A DNA stretch of 64,000 nucleotides from an uncultured Slackia sp. (GTDB lineage: Bacteria; Actinomycetota; Coriobacteriia; Coriobacteriales; Eggerthellaceae). Numbering within the stretch: the stretch's first letter is position 1; each line of letters opens with the position of its first letter. Shown here one piece after another: positions 7,716-18,694 of the stretch. Location of the stretch: contig NZ_CAUHPG010000005.1 in the NCBI RefSeq assembly GCF_959608125.1, positions 1-64,000 on the forward strand, given 5' to 3'. The notes beneath the pieces were generated by a model that ran no database searches, was not told where the DNA came from, and saw only the letters and a list, made by a program, of their open reading frames with translations. A program made the translations under genes and the position numbers.

Positions 7716-8903
7716 GTGACCGACACCGCCCTGCAAGACCAATCGCTCGCCCAGCCGTCGAAGAAGAAACTGCCCCTGCCGCTGAAGGTCTTCGGCATCG
7801 TCCTCATCGTCATCGGCGCGCTGTCGCTGCCCGCCATCTTCGGCGCGGCCTTCAGCATGTCGGAAGGCTTCGAGAAATCCCTCGCGGAATACGGCACCAC
7901 GACGCTCGTCATCTTCGGCGTGCAGATCGCTTTGCTCGTCGCCACCGGCGCCCTCTACATCGCCCTCGGCATCTATCTGCTGCGCAGCAACCGGCGCCAC
8001 GCGCGAACCGCGCTCGAAACCTTGATCGTCCTCGATATCGCGCAGCTTCTGTGCGAGATGATGGTATTCGGCATCGAGCTTGGCAGCATCGTCTCCGGCC
8101 TCGTGCGCCTCGTGGTGGCTATCGCCCTGATGGTCTACATCGACCCGTCTCTGTCCGAAGAGCGCGAACTTCGACGCAAGCTGCGCGACCTGGAATTGCG
8201 CGAACGCGCCGAAGACGGCACGCTCGGCCGCGACGAAAGCGGCAAGGGGTTCATTCGCCTCGACTTCTTCAACCTCTTTTGGATCTTCATGGTATGTTGC
8301 GTACTCGGCCTGCTGATCGAAACCGTCTATCACTTCGTGATGTTCGGCGGATACCAGGACCGCGCAGGCGTCCTCTACGGCCCGTTCTCCCCCATCTATG
8401 GTTTCGGCGCGGTCCTCATGACCATCGCGCTCAATCGCTTCCACGACAAGCCGCTGCCCCTCATCTTCTTGGTAAGCGCCGTGATCGGCGGCGCGTTCGA
8501 GTACCTGACCAGCTGGTTCATGCAGTTCGCCTTCGGCATCGTCGCTTGGGACTACACGGGCTCGTTCATGTCCATCGACGGCCGCACCAACTTCGTGTTC
8601 ATGTGCATGTGGGGCGTGCTCGGATGCGTTTGGATCAAGCTCCTGCTGCCGCACCTCTTGAAGTTCGTCAACATCATCCCTTGGAACTGGCGCTACGCCG
8701 TCACCTCGGTCTGCGCGGCGCTCATGATCGTCAACGGCGCCCTTACCCTGTTCGCCCTCGACTCCTGGTACCAGCGCGAAGCAGGCCAGACGCCGCATAA
8801 CGCCATCGAGCAGTTCTGCGCCAGGCACTACGACGACGAATTCATGAAAGAACGCTTCCAAACCATGTCCATCAATCCCGATAACGCGACGCGCGCCCAC
8901 TAA
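7716..8903 (+). CDS. CmpB-type (putative ABC transporter permease-like) integral membrane protein
   Basis: A 395-residue membrane protein whose C-terminal half resembles the ABC_trans_CmpB family (PF06541). Typical signatures are the segments VLGLLIETVYHFVMFG and GVLYGPFSPIYGFGAVLM, with further helices containing FEYLTSWFMQ and WDYTGSFMSIDGRT. The N-terminal half has about four membrane segments, including FGIVLIVIGALSLPAIFGAA, then a charged cytosolic stretch (about residues 150-185). The transport role of the family is only a database label; no ATPase is nearby. I chose GTG 7716, which has GAAGGAG just ahead. An in-frame ATG at 7548 lies at the promoter end and would add 56 polar residues. 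It stands alone, followed by a strong terminator. Confidence 0.75.
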   Translation: MTDTALQDQSLAQPSKKKLPLPLKVFGIVLIVIGALSLPAIFGAAFSMSEGFEKSLAEYGTTTLVIFGVQIALLVATGALYIALGIYLLRSNRRHARTALETLIVLDIAQLLCEMMVFGIELGSIVSGLVRLVVAIALMVYIDPSLSEERELRRKLRDLELRERAEDGTLGRDESGKGFIRLDFFNLFWIFMVCCVLGLLIETVYHFVMFGGYQDRAGVLYGPFSPIYGFGAVLMTIALNRFHDKPLPLIFLVSAVIGGAFEYLTSWFMQFAFGIVAWDYTGSFMSIDGRTNFVFMCMWGVLGCVWIKLLLPHLLKFVNIIPWNWRYAVTSVCAALMIVNGALTLFALDSWYQREAGQTPHNAIEQFCARHYDDEFMKERFQTMSINPDNATRAH

Positions 8904-8916
8904 CGCCGAACGCGCG

Positions 8917-8960
8917 AAGGCCCCGCTTCCAGACGGTTTTCCGTTCGGAAGCGGGGCCTT
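8917..8960. terminator. Bidirectional terminator
   Basis: A 14-bp perfect stem AAGGCCCCGCTTCC/GGAAGCGGGGCCTT (8917-8930 with 8947-8960). It lies between the convergent genes ending at 8903 (+) and 9011 (-) and may serve both. Confidence 0.75.
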
Positions 8961-9010
8961 CTCCATATCGAAGCCGCATGTTCTGCGCGTCCATGCGGCA
9001 CAACGGCTCT

Positions 9011-9478
9011 TTAGACGAACATGCCCGCAAGGCGCGGATTGAGGAACACGTTGTAATACGTGGCCGCGCCGATCATGACCAGGCCGATGATGACGGATAC
9101 GACCGCCCAGATGCGCTGGCGCTTCAGATAGGTCTCTTTAGAAACCCCCATGGAAAGCGCGCGGAGCAAGGCGTATTTCTGCGTCGCGACGGCGAATGCG
9201 AAGGTGACCGCGGTCAAGGCGACGAACACGATCGCGCCGAGCGTGACGGCGAGCGGCGTCCGTTCGGCGAATGCGTTCACGAAACACGTATCAGAGACGA
9301 GCCACAGAGGATAGAACACGATCGCCACCCACAAGCCGTGCGCGGGACCCCAGATAGGGGGCAGGAACAACGCGCCGATATTCAATCGCGGCACTCCATC
9401 CATAAGCTCGCGCTTCATGCGCTCGCGTTCTTCGTCGGCACGAGCGGCCGCTTCCTTCTTCGCTTGCTTCTTGCTCAT
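9011..9478 (-). CDS. Hypothetical small membrane protein
   Basis: A 155-residue protein of unknown function. Residues 1-28 are highly charged (KKQAKKEAAARADEERERMKRE) and probably helical. They are followed by a hydrophobic segment with LPPIWGPAHGLW, and about three membrane spans (roughly 45-65, 75-97 and 125-145). The PPIWGPAHG motif recalls small DUF2628-like membrane proteins, but I cannot assign a family. ATG 9478 was preferred over ATG 9484 because AGGGA then sits at a better distance. It precedes no obvious partner. Confidence 0.6.
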   Translation of the reverse strand: MSKKQAKKEAAARADEERERMKRELMDGVPRLNIGALFLPPIWGPAHGLWVAIVFYPLWLVSDTCFVNAFAERTPLAVTLGAIVFVALTAVTFAFAVATQKYALLRALSMGVSKETYLKRQRIWAVVSVIIGLVMIGAATYYNVFLNPRLAGMFV

Positions 9479-9499
9479 GGGCATGGTCCCTATCGGTCG

Positions 9500-9536
9500 A
9501 AAAATCCCCGTGCGCCGCATTGCGCGGAAACCGGGG
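9500..9536 (-). terminator. Probable terminator after the hydrogenase protease gene
   Basis: CCCCG (9506-9510) pairs with CGGGG (9532-9536) around a GC-rich interior, followed on the minus strand by ATTTTTC. Confidence 0.6.
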
Positions 9537-9594
9537 CGCATGGATATCTATCGGAAATCTCAGGCGCAGATCGCCCGCATGTGCCGCACGGCGC

Positions 9595-10185
9595 CTATTC
9601 GTTCGTGCGCACAGAGAAATCGACTTCGTCGACGGAGCATGCGACGCACGGGGCGCTCGCAAGCTCGGCCCGCTGCGTCGGAGGTACGAACGGCGTGCCA
9701 TCCGCATTCGAAAAGCTCACGCCGCGACGCACGAGCTCGGCAAGCACGGAATCGACCGCGAGCGGCAGCGCCTCGTAGACGTCGGGCGTCAGTCCCTCGG
9801 TGATCGTGGCGGGCGTCATGTTCTCGACCTGGATGCCGAAGCAGATGCCCCGGGCCTCGTAACCCAGAAGCGACGCGGCGTTCAGAAGGTCGATGACGCG
9901 CAAGTCGTGCAGCGACTGCATGACCGGATGGCCTGCGATGTCTTCCGGCGCGAAGCGAAAAACCGTCCCTGGCTTTTCGCCCGTGCCATCGACCGCATCG
10001 ACCACGATCAAGAAATCGTGATCGCGTACGACGGGAAGCAGGTCCATCGTCATGCACCCGGCGTCGAAGAGCGACACATGCTCGGGAAACGAATACTTTT
10101 CGGTGAGTTCGTCGAAAACGGCAGGCCCGATTCCGTCATCGAGCATGAGGCGATTTCCGACGCAGATGATTGCTATTTTTTCCAT
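9595..10185 (-). CDS. Hydrogenase maturation protease (HyaD/HybD/HycI family)
   Basis: Endopeptidase that removes the C-terminal tail of a [NiFe]-hydrogenase large subunit after nickel insertion. The 196-residue protein begins with the family motif GNRLMLDDGIGP (10-21). It has an Asp at about residue 63 (VVDAVDG) and His93 (SLHDL), matching the three nickel-binding positions known in HybD (acidic 16, Asp62, His93). The C-terminus is extended by about 30 residues with two cysteines (PCVAC) not typical of the family. No hydrogenase structural or hyp gene is in the window, so its substrate must be encoded elsewhere. ATG 10185 follows an AGGGG. Confidence 0.85.
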   Translation of the reverse strand: MEKIAIICVGNRLMLDDGIGPAVFDELTEKYSFPEHVSLFDAGCMTMDLLPVVRDHDFLIVVDAVDGTGEKPGTVFRFAPEDIAGHPVMQSLHDLRVIDLLNAASLLGYEARGICFGIQVENMTPATITEGLTPDVYEALPLAVDSVLAELVRRGVSFSNADGTPFVPPTQRAELASAPCVACSVDEVDFSVRTNE

Positions 10186-10288
10186 ACCCCTATCCTAGCG
10201 TCGCAAGCGCGAAAAGCGCGAAGCGATCGGACGGTCGGCATGAAAAACGCAAAGGAACACAGCCACGGCGATACGAAGCATCGTAACG

Positions 10289-11068
10289 TCAGAATATGCC
10301 CGAGACGAACAGGAATTCCAACGACTTGAGGCGCGAGCCCACATGCTCGCGCGCCCACGACTGGCACAGATGGAGCACCTCGAAGGAAACGCGCACGGGA
10401 GGGTTGCTCTCGACGACGACGTCGAAGGTCGACATGAGCAGGAAATCAGCCCACGAAAGCACCTCCACGGGAATGCGCTCGGTATCGGAGAAAACGAGGC
10501 ACGACCCGCATACCGCTCCCCCTTCCGCCACCGAGAACGTGACCTGGGTGCGATCTTGGGAAGGAGCATCGAAGGCAAGCGGGGCGCCGCATGCGACGCA
10601 ATGGCGCAGGCTGGGACGAAACCCCGCGAACGAAAAAGCCTTCAACATATAGGCCGCGCACACGGCTACGGCGGTCGGAGCGCAGGCCTGTTCGGCATGG
10701 GAGAACGCCGACGACGAAAGCGCGAACAGTTTCGGCGACTCCAGGCCCGGCTGACACAGGCGCGACGCCAAGTCGGCCATCGGAGCAGCGGCGGCGGCGT
10801 GCTCCATATCCGACGTCAGTCCCCGGTGCGCATCGAGCAGGCGCGCCTCCTTGACGATGTCGAGACTTTTGCCGCGAGCCATGAGCAGATCGACTTCGCA
10901 AAAGATATCGAGCCGCGAGGAAAAGGGCGACGAGGGCTTGCGTCCGCCCTTCACGACAGCACGCACTTCCCTGCCGTCTTCGGCGAGAAGCGTCACGATG
11001 AGGTCGGATTCCCCGAGCTTGGTCTTGCGCAGAACCAGCGCATGCAAATCGTATGTCCCGGAAGCCAC
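10289..11068 (-). CDS. recO: DNA repair protein RecO
   Basis: Recombination mediator that with RecR loads RecA onto SSB-coated single strands and anneals DNA. The 259-residue protein shows the N-terminal OB fold (YDLHALVLRKTKLGESDLIV, then VVKGGRKPSS) and the zinc-finger pairs HCVACG and VCGSC. The start is GTG 11068, directly behind GGGAGGGAGGC. It lies between thrS (143 bases upstream, with a terminator) and the hydrogenase protease gene. RecO is often fast-evolving; the N-terminal motif and the CxxC pairs make this call secure. Confidence 0.9.
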   Translation of the reverse strand: MASGTYDLHALVLRKTKLGESDLIVTLLAEDGREVRAVVKGGRKPSSPFSSRLDIFCEVDLLMARGKSLDIVKEARLLDAHRGLTSDMEHAAAAAPMADLASRLCQPGLESPKLFALSSSAFSHAEQACAPTAVAVCAAYMLKAFSFAGFRPSLRHCVACGAPLAFDAPSQDRTQVTFSVAEGGAVCGSCLVFSDTERIPVEVLSWADFLLMSTFDVVVESNPPVRVSFEVLHLCQSWAREHVGSRLKSLEFLFVSGIF

Positions 11069-11142
11069 GCCTCCCTCCCTTCACGCCCGGCGGCTCCGGC
11101 CGCCCTTCGAATGGACCGACGGAGCATGGACCCCGATAAGCC

Positions 11143-11176
11143 GAAAGCGGCGAGCCCCTTCGGCCCCGCCGCTTTC
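11143..11176. terminator. Terminator after thrS
   Basis: A 10-bp stem GAAAGCGGCG/CGCCGCTTTC (11143-11152 with 11167-11176). It lies 36 bases past the thrS stop. The T-tract is weak on the minus strand. Confidence 0.6.
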
Positions 11177-11211
11177 TTTCGGTCGCTTCTGATGAAACGC
11201 CGCCCGTGCGT

Positions 11212-12972
<1,761 letters not shown>

Positions 12973-13094
12973 GGGAATGTCTCCTCTCGAACGATGCGAG
13001 TTACGCATGATGAAACGAAATGGATGCCGGCCTATAGACACCCGCCGGCGAAGGCGTCTTTCTGTCGCCTCGTGCGACGACGCGGACGCTCACA

Positions 13095-13123
13095 AGAAAA
13101 GCCGCCTCGAACGAGACGGCTTT
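13095..13123 (-). terminator. Terminator between the zinc-ribbon gene and thrS
   Basis: AAAGCCG (13098-13104) pairs with CGGCTTT (13117-13123), with inner CTCG/CGAG pairing. On the minus strand it continues as TTTTCTTG. Confidence 0.75.
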
Positions 13124-13140
13124 CGAAGCTCGAATCGAAG

Positions 13141-13686
13141 CTATCGATCCTGGCGAGGACGCGATGCGCCCTGCTGATGCCGACCTGCCTGATTCGCCTG
13201 ATGCGCCGCCTGCTGTCGCGAGGCGTCGGTAGTTCGCGCGCTACGACGCGCGGCAACGCCCGGAAGCGGCGTGGCGCAATACGGGCAGATGGTCCACGAC
13301 GGGTCGAGGGCATGGCCGCACTTGGCGCATTGGTTCTTCAGACGCTGATGACACTGCGGGCACAAAACGTAATCGGCCTCTACGGGATAACCGCAGTTGC
13401 CGCATTCGCCGTAATGCATCAGCTGGCGCTGCTTCAAAGCGATTTCGAGCTCTTGCTCATCACGGTCGATCTGCAACAGAGGCGGACGAAGCAGGGTGTA
13501 GGCGATCACTCCGAGCACCGGAATGAGGGCGACGATGGCCCAGGCGTACCACAACGTGCCGCGCTGATACGCGTCGCGCACCACCCAGATGACGGAAAGC
13601 ACGTACAGAGCCACCAGCAAGACGATGACGGCAGTCACCGCCATCTGAAGCTCGGGGGTCCACAGCTGAGAGAGAATCTCGCTCAT
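13141..13686 (-). CDS. Membrane protein with PLDc_N-like region and double zinc ribbon
   Basis: A 181-residue protein of unknown role. Two membrane spans (about residues 14-36 and 46-66) resemble the phospholipase-D nuclease N-terminal region, including VVRDAYQRGTLWYAWAI. A cytosolic tail follows with two zinc ribbons: CGNCGYPVEADYVLCPQC and CAKCGHALDPSWTICPYC. The last 30 residues are rich in Gln, His and Arg. ATG 13686 follows GGAAGC. It lies upstream of thrS but is separated from it by a terminator. Confidence 0.75.
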   Translation of the reverse strand: MSEILSQLWTPELQMAVTAVIVLLVALYVLSVIWVVRDAYQRGTLWYAWAIVALIPVLGVIAYTLLRPPLLQIDRDEQELEIALKQRQLMHYGECGNCGYPVEADYVLCPQCHQRLKNQCAKCGHALDPSWTICPYCATPLPGVAARRSARTTDASRQQAAHQANQAGRHQQGASRPRQDR

Positions 13687-13884
13687 GTTCGCTTCCTTTT
13701 CAGGCCGCGCGGCCGTTAACCCCGCGGATCGGTTTCTACGCAATAAACGCAAAGCATTGTACCGGATTCTGGCCGTCGCGCTTCGAAACGGACTCGGGAA
13801 CGCGCGCTCAACACATTCGCACGACGAAGGCGCCGCTCGCCCCTCCCCGTCCGCGCGCATACGGCGCACCCGATGCCGAAAACG

Positions 13885-13922
13885 GAAGAAGCCGCCCGCG
13901 GCATAAGCGCCACAGGCGGCTT
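13885..13922 (-). terminator. Terminator after valS
   Basis: AAGCCGCC (13889-13896) pairs with GGCGGCTT (13915-13922). It lies 32 bases past the valS stop and is followed on the minus strand by CTTCCGTTTTC. Confidence 0.65.
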
Positions 13923-13953
13923 CCGATCGTCGGCGACGAAAAGCGGCTTCGCG

Positions 13954-16626
13954 TTAGCCCAGCTCGGCGATCTGAGCGACCACCAGGTCGATCTTCGCGA
14001 CGAGCTCGGCGTGTTTGGCCTTGTCCTTCTCCACGATCTCGGGCTTCGCCTTTGCAAGGTAGCCGGGATTGGAAAGTTTTTTCTCGACCTTCGCGCTTTC
14101 CTTCTGGAGCTTCTCGTGCTCTTTGACCAGACGGTCGCGCTCGGCGGCGAAATCGACCAGGCCGGAAAGGACGCAGTATACCTCGCAGCCGGAAACGAGC
14201 GTCGCGGCGCTTTCGGCAGGCTTGTCAAGGTCGGCGGCCACAGACAGCGACGCCGTACGGGCCAGGCTCTCGACCAGTGCGCGCTGCTCGTCGATCAGGG
14301 CGGCATCCTGCTCGCTCGCAGCCTTCACGGCCACGTCGAGCGCCTGCTTCGGCGAGATACCGTAACGGGCGCGAACCGAACGGACAGCGGACACGATTCC
14401 GCAGACCAAGTCGATGGCGCGCTCGGCCTCTTCGTTCCTCCAGCACGCGAGCGTCTCGGGCTCGGGCCATGCGGCCATCATGAGCGCGGGAGCCTCGTCG
14501 CCGTGCGGGAGCTTCTCCCAGATGGCCTCGGTCACGAAGGGCATCGCAGGATGCAGCAGGCGAAGCGCATTGTCCAGCACATAGACCAGGTTGCGCTGGG
14601 TCTGCAGACGGGCCTCGCCCTCCTGCTGCAACGCGGACTTGGTGAACTCGATGTACCAGTCGCAGAACTCATTCCAGAAGAAGCCGTGCAGCTCGCGCGC
14701 GACCTCGCCGAACTGGTATGCCTCGATGCCTGCGGTGACACGCTCGGAAAGCTGCGCGAGGCGCGAGAAGATCCATGCGTCGGCGGGGCCGATCACGCGG
14801 GGTTCGCCCGGCGTGAAGCCTTCGAGGTTCGAGAGCACGAAGCGGCTCGCGTTCCATACCTTGTTCACGAACGAACGGGCAGCCTCGGTGCGCGGCGAGT
14901 CGATGAGCTCCTTGGTGTCCTTGTCCAAGTTGGCGTCGAAACGCACGTCCTGGTTATTGGTGACCAGCGTGAGCAGGTTGAAACGCATCGCATCGGCGCC
15001 GTATTTCTCGATGAGGTCCATCGGATTGACGCCGTTACCCTTCGACTTGGACATGCGCGTGCCGTCCTTGGCCAGGATGGTCGCGTAGATGACCACGTCG
15101 TGGAAAGGAATCTCGTCGAGGAAGTACGTGGACGCCATGATCATGCGGGCGACCCACAGCGCAATGATGTCGCGCGCCGTGACGAGCGCCGTCGTGGGGT
15201 GATGGCCTTCCATGAGCTCGGGCTCGTCCGGCCAACCCTGCGTGGCGAACGTCCACAGCTGGCTCGAGAACCACGTGTCGAGCACGTCTTCATCCTGGCG
15301 CGTCGCAGCGCCGCAATGCGGACAGACATGCACGTCCTCCATGGACGCGTCCATCCAGCCGCACTCGTCACAGTAGAACACGGGGATGCGATGGCCCCAC
15401 CACAGCTGGCGCGAGATGCACCAGTCTTTGAGATTTTCCATCCACGTAAGGTAGCTCTGCGTCCAACGCTCGGGGTGGAATTTCACCTTGCCGCTGGTCA
15501 CGGCCTCGGTCGCGGGGCCTTTCAGCCTATCGACCGCGACGAACCACTGCTCGGACAGCCACGGCTCGAGAGCCGACGGGCAGCGATAGCAGTGCATGAC
15601 GGAATGATGGTGGTCTTCGACATGGTCGAGCAGGCCGTGCTCCTCGAACCACGCCACCACGGCCTCGCGGCATTCTTCGCGGCTCATGCCGGAGAATTCG
15701 CCGTAGCCGTCGACCACATGCGCGGTCTCGTCGAAGATGTTGATCTTCTCGAGGCCGTTGCGCTCGCCCATCGCGAAGTCGTTGGGATCGTGCGCGGGCG
15801 TGACCTTCACGAAGCCGGAGCCGAAATCGGCATCGACGTAAAAGTCGCTGAAAATCGGGATTTCCCTGTCCACGATCGGCAGCATGACGGTCTTGCCGAC
15901 GAACTTGTCCTTGTCATGGTCTTTCGGGGAAACCGCGACGCCGGTGTCGCCGAGCATGGTCTCGGGACGCGTGGTTGCGACCACGATGTATTCCTGGCCG
16001 TCGACAGGCTCGGTCAGCGGATAGCGGAGGTGCCACAGATGGCCGTCCTCCTCCTTGTACTCCGCCTCGTCGTCGGAAATGGCGGTACGGCAGTGCGGGC
16101 ACCAGTTGACGATGCGCTTGCCGCGATAGATCAGGTCGTCGTGATACCAGTCCACGAAAGTCTTACGCACGGCTTTGGCGTAATCCTCGTCCATGGTGAA
16201 ATGAGGGTCGGAGAAGTCGACCGAGCAGCCCATACGCTTGACCTGCTCGACAATGTGTCCGCCGTACTCATGCGTCCAATCCCAGCAGGCGTCGATGAAC
16301 TTCTCGCGGCCGATTTCGCGTCGCGAAATACCTTCGGCGGCAAGCTTCTTGTCGACCTTCGTCTGCGTGGCGATGCCTGCATGGTCGGTACCCAGAATCC
16401 ATCGCGTCGAGCGACCGCGCATGCGCATGAAGCGCACGAACGTATCCTGGATGGTATCGTCCATCGCATGGCCCATATGCAGCTTGCCCGTGACGTTGGG
16501 CGGCGGAATCGTGACGGTGCAGTCGCCCACGCCCTTGGTGCGCTTGTAATAATCGCCCGCAAGCCACTTATCGAGCATCGCCTGCTCGATGGACGCGGGA
16601 TCGTAATTCTTGGAAAGCTCTTCCAT
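13954..16626 (-). CDS. valS: Valyl-tRNA synthetase
   Basis: Class I synthetase that charges tRNA-Val and edits threonine. The 890-residue protein has the HIGH motif as HMGH (50-53, after PPPNVTGKL) and the KMSKS motif as RMSKSKGN in the second half. It also has the CP1 editing domain with TTRPETMLGDTGV, and a C-terminal coiled coil rich in Lys and Glu (about residues 820-890) that clamps tRNA. The length is typical. It is 5 bases behind clpX, so it is probably co-transcribed with clpP and clpX, an unusual partnership. Confidence 0.97.
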   Translation of the reverse strand: MEELSKNYDPASIEQAMLDKWLAGDYYKRTKGVGDCTVTIPPPNVTGKLHMGHAMDDTIQDTFVRFMRMRGRSTRWILGTDHAGIATQTKVDKKLAAEGISRREIGREKFIDACWDWTHEYGGHIVEQVKRMGCSVDFSDPHFTMDEDYAKAVRKTFVDWYHDDLIYRGKRIVNWCPHCRTAISDDEAEYKEEDGHLWHLRYPLTEPVDGQEYIVVATTRPETMLGDTGVAVSPKDHDKDKFVGKTVMLPIVDREIPIFSDFYVDADFGSGFVKVTPAHDPNDFAMGERNGLEKINIFDETAHVVDGYGEFSGMSREECREAVVAWFEEHGLLDHVEDHHHSVMHCYRCPSALEPWLSEQWFVAVDRLKGPATEAVTSGKVKFHPERWTQSYLTWMENLKDWCISRQLWWGHRIPVFYCDECGWMDASMEDVHVCPHCGAATRQDEDVLDTWFSSQLWTFATQGWPDEPELMEGHHPTTALVTARDIIALWVARMIMASTYFLDEIPFHDVVIYATILAKDGTRMSKSKGNGVNPMDLIEKYGADAMRFNLLTLVTNNQDVRFDANLDKDTKELIDSPRTEAARSFVNKVWNASRFVLSNLEGFTPGEPRVIGPADAWIFSRLAQLSERVTAGIEAYQFGEVARELHGFFWNEFCDWYIEFTKSALQQEGEARLQTQRNLVYVLDNALRLLHPAMPFVTEAIWEKLPHGDEAPALMMAAWPEPETLACWRNEEAERAIDLVCGIVSAVRSVRARYGISPKQALDVAVKAASEQDAALIDEQRALVESLARTASLSVAADLDKPAESAATLVSGCEVYCVLSGLVDFAAERDRLVKEHEKLQKESAKVEKKLSNPGYLAKAKPEIVEKDKAKHAELVAKIDLVVAQIAELG

Positions 16627-16631
16627 TGATT

Positions 16632-18005
16632 CTACTCCTGAATCTCATCGGCCGGTTCGGCCTGGTCGGAAGCGTCTTCGAGTTCCTCGGCGGTCTCGAT
16701 CCGCGGTTTCGTCGAACCTTCGATATCGGTCGCACGAACGACCACGCGCGTACCGGGCTCGTGCTCGGGCAGATCGAACATAACGTCCTGCAGAACGCGT
16801 TCGCAGATCGAACGCAAACCGCGAGCGCCCGTTCCATGCTCGACAGCCTCGTGCGCGATGGCGCGCAGGGCCTCATCGGAAAATACGAGATCGGAATCCT
16901 CGAACTCGAACATGCGCGTGTACTGCTTGACCAACGCATTCTTAGGATCGGTGAGGATGTGGACGAGGTCGTCCTCGGTCAGCTCGTCAAGCGAGCAAAT
17001 CACAGGAATACGGCCCACGAATTCGGGAATCATGCCGAACTTGTTCAAATCCTCAGGCAATACCTTGGAAAGCAGCTCCGCCTCGGCGTGCTTCCTGCTC
17101 TCGGGCATGTCGCTGGTGAAGCCTATGCCGGTCGTTCCGACGCGCGAGCCGATGATGTCGGCCAGGCCCACGAAAGCTCCGCCCAGAATGAACAGGATGT
17201 TCTTCGTGTCGATGTGGATAAGCTCCTGCTGAGGATGCTTTCGTCCACCCTGCGGAGGAACCGCGGCTTCGGTGCCCTCGACGATTTTGAGCAATGCCTG
17301 TTGCACACCCTCGCCCGACACGTCGCGCGTAATGGAGAGGTTTTCGGCCTTGCGGGCGATCTTGTCGATTTCGTCGATGTAGATGATGCCGATCTGCGCC
17401 CGGTCGATATCGAAGTCGGCCGCCGTGATCAGCTTCAAGAGAATGTTCTCGACGTCTTCGCCCACGTAGCCCGCCTCGGTCAGCGTAGTGGCATCGGCGA
17501 TAGCGAACGGAACCTGAAGCGTGCGCGCCAAAGTCTGGGCGAGCAGCGTCTTGCCGGAACCGGTCGGACCGAGCAGCATGATGTTGCTCTTCGCGAGTTC
17601 GACGTCGCCCTCGCCCGCCTCCTGGCCGAGGCTGATACGCTTGTAATGGTTGTAGACAGCCACGGAAAGAGCGCGTTTCGCCGCATCCTGGCCGACGACA
17701 TGCTGGCTCAATCGGTCGTAGAGCTCATGCGGCGTCGGCAGCGAAGCGAGCACCTGTTCGGCGCTCGGAACGGCCTGCTGGCCCTCATCCGACTCGGACA
17801 CTCCCTCCTCGGAGCGGCCGTCGTCTTCACGCATGTAGCCGCCCTGCGAAAGCACATCGGAGCAGACCGAAATGCATTCGTCGCAGATGCACACGCCGTC
17901 CGGGCTCTGGATCATGCCGCCCACCTGGTCGGCAGATTTGCCGCAGAAAATGCAGCGAGCGTCTTTGGGGTCGACGTTTTGCGGGTCGTTGTCGTTGATT
18001 CGCAT
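16632..18005 (-). CDS. clpX: ATP-dependent Clp protease ATP-binding subunit ClpX
   Basis: AAA+ unfoldase that feeds substrates to ClpP. The 457-residue protein has the N-terminal zinc-binding domain (C18, C21, then CDEC at about 41-44), an acidic linker (about residues 58-80) and the AAA+ core. The core shows Walker A GPTGSGKT, the pore loop GYVGED, Walker B IIYIDEIDK and the RKH-type loop GGRKHPQQE. The C-terminus is extended with an acidic tail. It is 3 bases after clpP on the same strand. Confidence 0.97.
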   Translation of the reverse strand: MRINDNDPQNVDPKDARCIFCGKSADQVGGMIQSPDGVCICDECISVCSDVLSQGGYMREDDGRSEEGVSESDEGQQAVPSAEQVLASLPTPHELYDRLSQHVVGQDAAKRALSVAVYNHYKRISLGQEAGEGDVELAKSNIMLLGPTGSGKTLLAQTLARTLQVPFAIADATTLTEAGYVGEDVENILLKLITAADFDIDRAQIGIIYIDEIDKIARKAENLSITRDVSGEGVQQALLKIVEGTEAAVPPQGGRKHPQQELIHIDTKNILFILGGAFVGLADIIGSRVGTTGIGFTSDMPESRKHAEAELLSKVLPEDLNKFGMIPEFVGRIPVICSLDELTEDDLVHILTDPKNALVKQYTRMFEFEDSDLVFSDEALRAIAHEAVEHGTGARGLRSICERVLQDVMFDLPEHEPGTRVVVRATDIEGSTKPRIETAEELEDASDQAEPADEIQE

Positions 18006-18008
18006 CGG

Positions 18009-18632
18009 TTAGGCTTCCTTCTTCGCGACGGAACGCGAGGTGATGATTTCGTCGACCAGGCCGTATGCCTTGGCCTCTTCGGCGGTCAACCAGTGATCGC
18101 GCTCGGAGTCGGCGTGGATGGTCTCGATGGACTGACCCGTATGCTTCGCCAGGATGCCTTCGAGGCGGTCGCGGCACTTGCGCATCTCGGCGGCGGCGAT
18201 TTCGAAATCGGTCTGCTGGGTGCGAGACTCCGCGCCGCCCATGGGCTGATGGATCATAATCTGGGAATTCGGCGTGATGAAACGCTTGCCGGGAGCGCCG
18301 GCGGTGGTCAGCACCGAACCCATCGAAGCGGCCATGCCCATGCACACGGTGGAAACGTCGCAGCGAATGAACTGCATGGCGTCATAAATCGCGAGGCCGG
18401 CGGAAACGCTGCCTCCGGGAGAATTGATATAAAGCGAGATATCCTTCTCGGGATCGGCGCTCTCGAGATGCAGGAGCTGCGCGACGACGATATTCGCAAC
18501 GTCGTCGTCGATGGCGCTGCCCAAAAAGACGATGCGGTCGTTAAGCAGTCGCGAATAGATGTCGTAAGAGCGTTCGCCGCGAGGCGACTGCTCGATGACG
18601 TAAGGGATGGTGTAGCCGTTACGTATATCCAT
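18009..18632 (-). CDS. clpP: ATP-dependent Clp protease proteolytic subunit
   Basis: Serine protease barrel partner of ClpX. The 207-residue protein has SPGGSVSAG, the nucleophile Ser in GMAASMGS and the catalytic His in IMIHQP. The late Asp needed for the triad is also present. ATG 18632 follows GGAAAGGGAAC. An in-frame ATG at 18698 would pass through a hairpin and is not favoured. Its leader contains a 10-bp inverted repeat at 18657-18694. Confidence 0.96.
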   Translation of the reverse strand: MDIRNGYTIPYVIEQSPRGERSYDIYSRLLNDRIVFLGSAIDDDVANIVVAQLLHLESADPEKDISLYINSPGGSVSAGLAIYDAMQFIRCDVSTVCMGMAASMGSVLTTAGAPGKRFITPNSQIMIHQPMGGAESRTQQTDFEIAAAEMRKCRDRLEGILAKHTGQSIETIHADSERDHWLTAEEAKAYGLVDEIITSRSVAKKEA

Positions 18633-18656
18633 AATGTTCCCTTTCCGGTAATACAA

Positions 18657-18694
18657 CCTTGGCTCGCCTCCTTCGGAAAGGTGACGAGCCAAGG
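18657..18694 (-). repeat. Hairpin in the clpP leader / after tig
   Basis: CCTTGGCTCG (18657-18666) pairs with CGAGCCAAGG (18685-18694). On the minus strand it is followed by TTGTATTACC. It could be the tig terminator or a leader structure of clpP; the T-tract is weak and the clpP ribosome binding site starts 15 bases later. Confidence 0.55.

Noticed and set aside
12973..13097. T-box riboswitch upstream of thrS (also checked before valS and trpS)
   Set aside because: The leaders are too short and the T-box core sequence is not present.
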